Notes under the pieces: model-generated
What the model saw: the letters and a program-made list of their open reading frames with translations, nothing else
Told to the model about the DNA's origin: nothing
The model's database searches: none
Translations under genes and position numbers: made by a program
NCBI GenBank assembly: GCA_902795785.1
Contig: CADBMK010000121.1
Span: 1-12,303, forward strand
Direction: 5' to 3'
DNA length: 12,303 bases
Source: an uncultured Bacteroidia bacterium
GTDB lineage: Bacteria > Bacteroidota > Bacteroidia > Bacteroidales > UBA932
Shown: in pieces, positions 5,919 to 12,303 of the stretch
How the letters are laid out: the number at the start of each line of letters is the position of its first letter
How positions within the stretch are numbered: the first letter of the stretch is position 1

Positions 5919-8879
5919 ATGACATTTAAAACACGCATTGCTGCAACAATGGCGGCTCTATTGCTTCCTATTGCAGCGCTTGCCCAGAACCTGTTCACGG
6001 GCGTGGTTGTCGACAAGGACAATGAACCTCTGATTGGAGCCGCCGTGTACGAGAAAGGAACCAGGAACGGAGTCGTCACAGACCTTGACGGAAAATTCCA
6101 GCTCAAGGTGGAGGACGGCAGGACGGTTACAGTTTCCTCAATAGGTTTCAACGACAAAGAAATCGTTTTCAAAGGTCAGAAAGACCTCGTCATCGTCCTT
6201 GAATCATCAGTCAGCATTCTTGACGAGGCTGTCGTTGTCGGATACGGCTCGATGAAGAAGAAGGAAATGACCTCTGCCATCTCACACGTATCCGCAAAAG
6301 ACCTGAATCAGGTGACATCACTTGATTCGAGAATGCTCCTTCAGGGTAAGGTATCGGGCGTAAACGTAGACAACAGCCAGAGCGCCGACCCTAACCATCA
6401 GGGAAACATCCAGATCCGTGGAGTCTCATCCCGTCAGGCCGGAACAGGTCCTCTGTACGTCATTGACGGCATTCCAGGAGGTGATATGACAAACATCAAC
6501 CCTGCGGACATCGAGTCAATCGATATCCTCAAAGACGGTGCAGCATCTGCAATCTACGGTACACGCGGTGGAAACGGAGTCGTATTGGTAAATCTCAAGA
6601 AAGGAGCGAGGGATGGAAAGACCCATACCCAGTACAGCGGTTCTTTCACCGTAAACCTTCCAAAGCGTGAACTTGACATCCTCTCTGCCGATCAGTACAG
6701 GGCATACAAATGCGTAAACAATCCCCTCGCCGACTTCGGGGCCAGCACGGACTGGTTCGACGAGGCAACTCGCGTTGGAACCACACAGATGCATACTCTT
6801 ACCCTATCCGGAGGCACAGGAAAGTCAAATTACAGACTTACGGCCGATTACCGTAACGCTACGGGTGTAGACCTCCGTTCAGACAGAAAAGAATACGGAG
6901 CAAGAGCGACTGCTACACATACCACAAACAGCGGCCTTGTTACCTTTACCGGAAGCATTTCCCCTAGAGTCATCAAGAAAAACAACTCTGTAGGCTTCGG
7001 AGCGATTCTGACGAACAATCCGACATTCCCAGTATACGACGCCTCATCAGCAAACGGATATTATCAGTTTGCTGCCGGAATCTCAGGATACAATCTGGTG
7101 GAGACAGCAACACAGGTTATCGATTTCGACCAAGTGAGGGTTCACGAAATGAGCGGAAGCGCAAGGCTTAACCTTCTTCCTCTTCTTGCTCCGTCCCATC
7201 CGGATTACGAGCTTACCAGCATTATCACCGCGTCTGATTATATCGCTGACAAATACAAGAACTACTACGAGCCATCAACATACAGGGGACAGATTATTTC
7301 CGGAAACACTGGATATGCAAAAAAAACAAATACAACGTCCCAGCATTTAAACCTTGAATGGGTTAACAATTTCTCAATGACCCGTAAGGATCACCACATG
7401 AAACTGATGGCTGGTTACTCTTACGCATACAACGTGAGCGAAGGTTTAAACGCAGAAAACAAAGACTTCACAACTGACGCTACCACCTACAACAATCTTG
7501 GCGAGGGCGCATACGCTGCACTTGACGGGCAGAAGGGAATGGGCTCATCCAAGGCAGACAACACGCTCATCTCATTCTTTGCCAGGGTAAACTATGACTG
7601 GAAAGAACGCTATCTCCTTTCTGCATCTATAAGACACGAAGGTTCCTCACGCTTCGGAGCAAATCACAAATGGGGTAACTTCCCTGCCGTCAGTGTTGGC
7701 TGGCGTATCTCGGACGAGGCCTTTATGAAAAGATTCTCAGACATCGTAGATGACCTCAAACTCCGATACGACTTCGGTATCACTGGCAACCAGGATATCG
7801 GAAACTATCTGTCCCTTTCCACCTACCGTTCATACGGTTATTATTCCTATGCAGGACAGAGGTTTAACGTATGGGGGCCTTCAGGCAACGTCAACCCTGA
7901 CCTCAGGTGGGAGAAGGGCATCAACCAGAACCTGGGTGTTGACTTCAGCCTCCTTAAATACCGCATAAGCGGAAGCATCAACTACTTCAACCGCCATCAG
8001 GTAGACCTTCTGGGAGACTACGATGTTGCCGTACCGCCTAATATCGCATCAACGATTACCGCAAACGTCGGTTCAATGAGGAACAACGGTATTGAAATTG
8101 ACCTCACTGTCATTCCTGTACGCAAAGACGACTTTGAATGGTCATTCACCCTCGTGGGCGCTACGTCAAACAACAGGTTCGAGAGCTTCTCGAATGATGT
8201 ATTCAAAGGACAGAGTTACGTGTCCATGTGCAAGATGGACAACCCAAACAACCCTGGATACCTCCAGCGTCTTGAAGAGGGCCAGCGCGTAGGTAACTAC
8301 TACACCTATCGTTATGCCGGCATCGATTCCCGCGGAGACTGGCTTATCTATGCCGCTGACGGCAGCGTAATACCTATCTCAAAAGGTACGGATGCCGACA
8401 AAGCGGTAACCGGAAACGGTCTTCCAAAATTCACGGGAGCGCTTACCAACAACTTCCATTGGAAAGGTTTTGACGCAAGCGTCTCACTCCGTACAGCCCT
8501 CGGTTACGAAATCTTCAACGTACACGACTTCTACTACGGACTTCAGAGCATGACAACCAACCTCCTGTGCAGCGCATATGCAAAAAATGCAGCAATCACA
8601 AAAGGTAAGAATGTCATTACAGACTTTTTCCTCGAGCCGGGAGACTACCTCAAACTGGACCAGATCAGTCTTGGATACACGCGCAGTTTTGAGAACCAGT
8701 ACCTTGAGAAGATCCGCGCGTTCGTTACGGCGTCCAACATATACACGCTGACCAGGTTCACCGGTGTAGATCCTTCCGTCTATCCGGTAAACGGTATGAC
8801 ACCTGGCACCTTCGGAGGCAGCTGTACATATTACCCGTCGGCATTACAAATAGTTGTTGGACTTCAAATCGGATTCTAA
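5919..8879 (+). CDS. susC-like: SusC/RagA-family TonB-linked outer membrane transporter
   Basis: Predicted 986-aa outer membrane beta-barrel that, with its SusD partner, imports a large substrate using TonB energy. The signal peptide ends around AALAQ. Residues about 25-95 are a carboxypeptidase-regulatory-like beta domain (FTGVVVDKDNEPLIGAAVYE, DGKFQL). The SusC signature DEAVVVGYG lies at 102-110. The plug domain follows (about 118-232) with IQIRGVSS, LYVIDGIPG (179-187), DIESIDILKDG and AIYGTRGGNGVV. The remainder is barrel, ending in a Phe-terminated strand (VVGLQIGF) suitable for BAM insertion. Length is normal for the family, and there is no N-terminal STN domain, so TonB-only rather than anti-sigma coupled signalling is expected. 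The frame is intact. SusD follows after one base, the canonical pairing. Confidence 0.97.
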   Translation: MTFKTRIAATMAALLLPIAALAQNLFTGVVVDKDNEPLIGAAVYEKGTRNGVVTDLDGKFQLKVEDGRTVTVSSIGFNDKEIVFKGQKDLVIVLESSVSILDEAVVVGYGSMKKKEMTSAISHVSAKDLNQVTSLDSRMLLQGKVSGVNVDNSQSADPNHQGNIQIRGVSSRQAGTGPLYVIDGIPGGDMTNINPADIESIDILKDGAASAIYGTRGGNGVVLVNLKKGARDGKTHTQYSGSFTVNLPKRELDILSADQYRAYKCVNNPLADFGASTDWFDEATRVGTTQMHTLTLSGGTGKSNYRLTADYRNATGVDLRSDRKEYGARATATHTTNSGLVTFTGSISPRVIKKNNSVGFGAILTNNPTFPVYDASSANGYYQFAAGISGYNLVETATQVIDFDQVRVHEMSGSARLNLLPLLAPSHPDYELTSIITASDYIADKYKNYYEPSTYRGQIISGNTGYAKKTNTTSQHLNLEWVNNFSMTRKDHHMKLMAGYSYAYNVSEGLNAENKDFTTDATTYNNLGEGAYAALDGQKGMGSSKADNTLISFFARVNYDWKERYLLSASIRHEGSSRFGANHKWGNFPAVSVGWRISDEAFMKRFSDIVDDLKLRYDFGITGNQDIGNYLSLSTYRSYGYYSYAGQRFNVWGPSGNVNPDLRWEKGINQNLGVDFSLLKYRISGSINYFNRHQVDLLGDYDVAVPPNIASTITANVGSMRNNGIEIDLTVIPVRKDDFEWSFTLVGATSNNRFESFSNDVFKGQSYVSMCKMDNPNNPGYLQRLEEGQRVGNYYTYRYAGIDSRGDWLIYAADGSVIPISKGTDADKAVTGNGLPKFTGALTNNFHWKGFDASVSLRTALGYEIFNVHDFYYGLQSMTTNLLCSAYAKNAAITKGKNVITDFFLEPGDYLKLDQISLGYTRSFENQYLEKIRAFVTASNIYTLTRFTGVDPSVYPVNGMTPGTFGGSCTYYPSALQIVVGLQIGF

Positions 8880-8880
8880 A

Positions 8881-10659
8881 ATGAAAAAGATAATAATCAT
8901 ATCATTAGCACTCATTGCGGCCGCCTGCACGAACCTTGATGAGAACGTTTACTCATCGCTGATGAGCAAGAATTACTACAACAAGAAATCAGACGTCGTG
9001 AAAGCCGTATTCCGTCCATTCGAACACTTTTTCGAAGCAGTACAAAGATATGTTCCAATGGAGGAGCTCCCTGCCGACGTGTTCATGACTCCACAGATGG
9101 ACTCATACGGTTGGTGGGACGGAGGCAAATGGGACCAGTGGCACAAGCACGACTGGCAGGATATTTCAGGAGACCTTGTAGAAAGCTACTTCGCCACATT
9201 TTGGTCCCACCACTATCAGGGAATCGCACTGTGCAATCTTGCGCTTGACGACATAAAGAGACTAAACCACTCAAAGTTTCCTGACATTACAAATGAAGAA
9301 TGGTCTTCATTCGAGGCACAACTCCGTTGTATGAGAGCATACGCATACCTCAGACTATTCAATCTGTTCAGAAATTGTCCTCTCATTACTTCGTCATCAA
9401 CAACCGAAAACGAGACCGAAGAAAGAAAGAAACAAGTTGACCCACAGGTCATGTATGATTTCATTGAAAGCGAGCTTCTTGAATGCATCGACCTTCTTCC
9501 CGAAAAGATTGGAAACGGCGGACCGGACATATATCAGGGCCAGTGCACCAAAGCCATGGCCGCAGCCCTACTCGTGCGTCTTTACCTCAATACGGAAGCG
9601 TGGATGGGGTACAAGGCATATGACAAATGCGAGGAGTTTTGCGACAACATCCTCAACGGAGAATACGGCTCATACAAACTCTCATCTACCTGGTATGGCC
9701 CGTTCGACTGGGACAACGATCAGTGTCCGGAGGTAATATTCGGATTTCCGGCTTCATTCGGTACCACATCATGGCACATGCAGAATAATTACCGCACAAT
9801 CTACGGAAGAAGCCTACCGTTCAACTCAATGTCATACCTCGGAATTACCGAAGGCGGCAGCAGAAACCCACGCTGGCATCTGTCTCCTTCTTTCGACAAC
9901 CGCAAACCAAGACGCTGTTTCGAAAGCGCGCCGTACAACTACACCCTTGGATGTCCTACACAGAAATTCGAAAGATACGCCGGAGACCTCAGGTACAAAC
10001 AATACAAGAACACTTCTTCAAACACAAGGGAGGGAATGTTCTTCCTTGAAGGATACATAGTTGATAAAAACGGCGACAGAGCCAAGGCTCAGTCCGGCTA
10101 CGACCTTTACCTCCTTGACCAATGCGGAGGCTTTATGGCAGGAGCGCCTACCGGCACCATAACTGACCAGACAAGGGCAGAATCCACCCTGTTCAACGGA
10201 GATATGAACTCCGGCCTCTATTGTGTCAAGTATCCATTCTATCCATATGCCGGAGGATATTATATGGAGCCTGATTATACCGACATCCGCCTCACTGAGA
10301 TTGTATATTCAAAGGCAGAGTGCAGGTGGCGCGACGGAGACAAAGAAGGTGCGGGAGCCCTTCTAAACTCCGTAAGAAAGCGCAATTACCAGAATTTCAC
10401 GTCTGGAATTGCATACAAGGGTTCTGACGGCGGTACCGTAGAACTCACCGCCCAGGAATTTTTGGACGAATGGATGAGAGAGTTCATCTTCGAAGGCCGT
10501 CGCAGGGACGACCTGATCAGATGGAACAGATACGAGGATGCATGGTGGCAAAAAGAAGCCGAGGAAGATACACACAATCGTATTTATCCTATTGCTCTGT
10601 CAACTCTTCAACTCAATCCTTACTTAAAACAGAACCCTGGTTATCCAACTATTAAATAA
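8881..10659 (+). CDS. susD-like: SusD/RagB-family surface substrate-binding lipoprotein
   Basis: Predicted 592-aa lipoprotein that caps the SusC barrel and captures substrate at the cell surface. The ATG at 8881 is preferred over an in-frame TTG at 8854 because it gives a compact signal, MKKIIIISLALIAAAC, with Cys16 in the lipobox. A Trp-rich stretch (W78, W79, W84, W87, W92; WWDGGKWDQWHKHDW) sits in the N-terminal part. Helical TPR-like SusD segments follow (LRCMRAYAYLRLFNLFRN). The C-terminal hallmarks are ALLNSVRKRN, EFIFEGRRRDDLIRW (534-548) and QNPGY at the end. The length is slightly above typical SusD. It is one base from SusC, so translation is probably coupled. Ligand specificity cannot be read from the sequence. 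Confidence 0.96.
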   Translation: MKKIIIISLALIAAACTNLDENVYSSLMSKNYYNKKSDVVKAVFRPFEHFFEAVQRYVPMEELPADVFMTPQMDSYGWWDGGKWDQWHKHDWQDISGDLVESYFATFWSHHYQGIALCNLALDDIKRLNHSKFPDITNEEWSSFEAQLRCMRAYAYLRLFNLFRNCPLITSSSTTENETEERKKQVDPQVMYDFIESELLECIDLLPEKIGNGGPDIYQGQCTKAMAAALLVRLYLNTEAWMGYKAYDKCEEFCDNILNGEYGSYKLSSTWYGPFDWDNDQCPEVIFGFPASFGTTSWHMQNNYRTIYGRSLPFNSMSYLGITEGGSRNPRWHLSPSFDNRKPRRCFESAPYNYTLGCPTQKFERYAGDLRYKQYKNTSSNTREGMFFLEGYIVDKNGDRAKAQSGYDLYLLDQCGGFMAGAPTGTITDQTRAESTLFNGDMNSGLYCVKYPFYPYAGGYYMEPDYTDIRLTEIVYSKAECRWRDGDKEGAGALLNSVRKRNYQNFTSGIAYKGSDGGTVELTAQEFLDEWMREFIFEGRRRDDLIRWNRYEDAWWQKEAEEDTHNRIYPIALSTLQLNPYLKQNPGYPTIK

Positions 10660-10664
10660 TTAAT

Positions 10665-12035
10665 ATGAGAAAGACATCTATCATATATTTGACGGCATTG
10701 TTTGTCGCCTGCCAGCCTCAATACGATATGGTACCGCCGGAATCAATTGTCCCGGTAAAACAGGAGTTTGAGGAAAACTGGTACGTATCAGAAGAAGGGC
10801 TCGGAGCAAAAGACGGCTCAGACTGGGACAATGCGCTTCCGTTCAACGATCTCCTGGATGCGTTGACTTCAGACGCTTCGTCTTTCGCGAACGCAGGCAT
10901 TCATCTTCAGGAAGGTACATACACTATCCCGACAGGAGAAGAATCAGCAATCCAACTTGCATGCAATGTCCTGTGCATACGCGGAGGCTATAGCAAGGAC
11001 CTTGAGTCTGACGACCTTGAAGACTGCGACGCTTCCAAATACCCAACCGTGTTCACCGGAGAGAATGGCTTTGCAAAGGTATCCGGAGTATCACTTCTGT
11101 TTGAGAACATCAAGTTCAGCGGTTTCAAGGCAAGTGTCTTCACCATCGATGGAGACCACTCTACAACCTCGGTCGAATGCCACAACTGCATATTTGACGG
11201 AAACACATCATCTATCACCGCAAATGCATCCGCTGGCGGTCCCTGCGCATACATTGCCAATGGTTATTTCAAGGCTAAGAACTGCGTCTTTACAAACAAC
11301 TCTGCAGTCAGCCGAGGCGGCGCAATCCGTTCAAACAGCAGGACCGCTGTCGTATACCTGGACAGATGCTATTTCAAGGGTAACAAACTCGAAAAGGAAT
11401 GGGGCCTGGCTGTTCAGTGTTCGGCAGGCGTACTCTGCGCCAACAACTGCACCATGATCGGGAACACCGGCAACGGATCGACACTGAACGGAGGCGGAGC
11501 TTTCTTCATAGCCAATTCAACAATCATTGACGATTCAAATCCAAACGGGGCAAACAATGCCGCTTTCCGCTGCGAATCAAAAGAAGAAGCAAAAACCACT
11601 CTGATCAATAACGTCCTCTCAAGTTCCAAGGACGGAGGTTACGGCATCATACTCAACGCGAAGGGTATCATCAATTCAAAAGGATACAACGTAATAAAAA
11701 GCGTCTATCTCGGCAGTGGCAGCGTCGATCCATGCATAAGTACAGACCTCAAGAACAACACTATCATTGAAGGTCAAGCGGATGAAAGCAGCAGATGCTG
11801 GATATGGGATTTTAACCAGATATCCTCATCCTTCCTGGAATTCGCCGTCCTGGACGACATTTACGACAGCGCTGTGGATTTCGACCCTTCAGCCTACTGC
11901 GAGATCTCCCTGGTCGGAAGAAGTTTTGCTACCTGGGTTACCCCTAACGCTTTCTCCGTTGACGGACGAGGCGTCGAAAGGGATTCCGACGGTTTCATCC
12001 CGGGTTCTTACGAGCCATCTAACGATTCTGAATAA
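10665..12035 (+). CDS. Right-handed beta-helix lipoprotein in the SusE/SGBP position
   Basis: Predicted 456-aa lipoprotein: MRKTSIIYLTALFVAC has its lipobox Cys at 16. Beta-helix entry is at about residue 38 (NWYVSEEGLGAKDGSDW, later IHLQEGTYTI), the same pattern as in the large lipoprotein upstream but without the fimbrillin-like domain. Rungs carry the C-x-[FM] ladder at C175, C207, C235 and C262, spaced 27-32 residues, with Asn turns (FDGN, FTNNS, FKGN, MIGN). The C-terminal motif DGRG (433-436)...PGSYE (446-450) is shared with the upstream protein, so the two are probably paralogous modules. It lies 5 bp after SusD, where PULs usually encode a surface glycan-binding protein, and overlaps the GH3 start by one base. 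No pectate lyase or GH28 catalytic signature is visible. Binding protein is the most likely role; an unrecognised carbohydrate-active enzyme remains possible. Confidence 0.88.
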   Translation: MRKTSIIYLTALFVACQPQYDMVPPESIVPVKQEFEENWYVSEEGLGAKDGSDWDNALPFNDLLDALTSDASSFANAGIHLQEGTYTIPTGEESAIQLACNVLCIRGGYSKDLESDDLEDCDASKYPTVFTGENGFAKVSGVSLLFENIKFSGFKASVFTIDGDHSTTSVECHNCIFDGNTSSITANASAGGPCAYIANGYFKAKNCVFTNNSAVSRGGAIRSNSRTAVVYLDRCYFKGNKLEKEWGLAVQCSAGVLCANNCTMIGNTGNGSTLNGGGAFFIANSTIIDDSNPNGANNAAFRCESKEEAKTTLINNVLSSSKDGGYGIILNAKGIINSKGYNVIKSVYLGSGSVDPCISTDLKNNTIIEGQADESSRCWIWDFNQISSSFLEFAVLDDIYDSAVDFDPSAYCEISLVGRSFATWVTPNAFSVDGRGVERDSDGFIPGSYEPSNDSE

Positions 12036-12303
12036 TGAAGCATTATCATAAAGCGCTTTTGCTTGCATGCCTGCTCATTGCAGGATGCAGGCAAAAGGCC
12101 AATATTGAAACAAGGATAGAAGATACCCTGGCACAACTTACGCTGGACGAAAAAATAGGTCTTATTCACGCTCAGAGCAAATTCTCATCCTGTGGCGTTC
12201 CCCGTTTGGGAATTCCGGACCTCTGGTGCGATGACGGTCCCCACGGAGTGCGTCCCGAGACTCTTTGGGACAAGTGGGAAGCCGCCTCATGGACCAACGA
12301 CAG
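12035..12303 (+). CDS. Glycoside hydrolase family 3 lipoprotein, N-terminal part (partial)
   Basis: The frame opens at ATG 12035-12037, sharing its A with the preceding stop (TAATG), and runs off the window after 89 codons. The signal peptide MKHYHKALLLACLLIAGC puts the lipidated Cys at 18. The mature part shows the start of a GH3 catalytic domain: LTLDEKIGLIHAQSKF, VPRLGIPDLWCDDGPHGVR and SWTND. GH3 enzymes remove terminal beta-linked glucose, xylose or N-acetylglucosamine; the part seen does not define which. The residues after Cys18 (RQKAN) are basic/neutral, unlike the acidic export signal of the phosphodiesterase, so a periplasm-facing location is inferred. The nucleophile Asp lies beyond the window. 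Confidence 0.92.
   Translation, partial: MKHYHKALLLACLLIAGCRQKANIETRIEDTLAQLTLDEKIGLIHAQSKFSSCGVPRLGIPDLWCDDGPHGVRPETLWDKWEAASWTND

Larger units (their letters stand above)
1885..12303 (+). other. PUL-like operon (small ORF to GH3, continues right)
   Basis: Seven rightward genes follow one another with gaps of 21, 13, 16, 1 and 5 bp, then a 1-bp overlap; no space is left for internal promoters or terminators between them. Gene content (SusC, SusD, four further signal-bearing lipoproteins, GDPD, GH3) is that of an outer-membrane glycan capture system. No inner-membrane transporter, SusE/F homologue, sulfatase or hybrid two-component regulator lies within the visible part. Confidence 0.75.

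Noticed and set aside
8854..8880. Longer SusD start at TTG 8854
   Set aside because: It would add nine residues before a perfect lipoprotein signal and overlap the SusC end; the ATG at 8881 is clearly better.
9109..9156. Trp-rich stretch in SusD (five Trp in 15 residues)
   Set aside because: It is striking, but Trp-rich segments at this place are, as far as I recall, common in this SusD subgroup, so it is not evidence of a new ligand type.
10957..11457. 166-codon + strand frame inside the second beta-helix gene
   Set aside because: It is a frame-shifted shadow rich in Thr/Ser/Leu with no known motif; the in-frame gene has a signal peptide, rung repeats and C-terminal motif.

Overview
The window looks like a piece of a Bacteroidota (most likely Bacteroidales) genome. 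The evidence is an adjacent SusC/RagA and SusD/RagB pair, five predicted lipoproteins with short signal peptides ending in a lipobox Cys, start codons without a clear Shine-Dalgarno sequence, and a membrane-anchored DUF6377-type regulator. The species cannot be named from the sequence.

Layout: the last 27 codons of an unidentified + strand gene (1-86) end one base from the stop codon of a - strand regulator (88-1632). The regulator has a secretory signal, a periplasmic helical region, one membrane span and a cytoplasmic C-terminal helix-turn-helix. A 252-bp divergent region (1633-1884) follows, with an exact Bacteroidota -7 promoter match (TACCTTTG, 1809-1816) facing right. Downstream is a tightly spaced rightward gene set running off the window: a 52-codon acidic small ORF (1885-2043); an 869-aa lipoprotein fusing a fimbrillin-like N-terminal domain to a Cys-laddered right-handed beta-helix (2065-4674); a surface-type glycerophosphodiester phosphodiesterase lipoprotein (4688-5902); SusC (5919-8879); SusD (8881-10659); a second, shorter beta-helix lipoprotein in the slot where a surface glycan-binding protein usually sits (10665-12035); and the start of a GH3 lipoprotein (12035 to the end). 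All gaps are 21 bp or less, and the last two genes overlap by one base, so one transcript is likely.

Reading: this is a polysaccharide-utilisation-like locus of unusual composition. Beta-helix lipoproteins and a phosphodiesterase stand where SusE/F-type binding proteins and endo-acting hydrolases are usually found. A consistent but unproven model is that the surface beta-helix proteins bind (or cleave) a phosphodiester-bearing glycan, the phosphodiesterase trims glycerophosphoryl-type substituents outside, SusCD imports the product, and the GH3 enzyme, whose lipoprotein sequence lacks an acidic surface-export signal, removes beta-linked sugars in the periplasm. The divergent regulator could respond to a periplasmic signal. 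Glycerophosphorylated beta-glucans or teichoic-acid-like polymers are possible substrates; nothing in the sequence decides between them.
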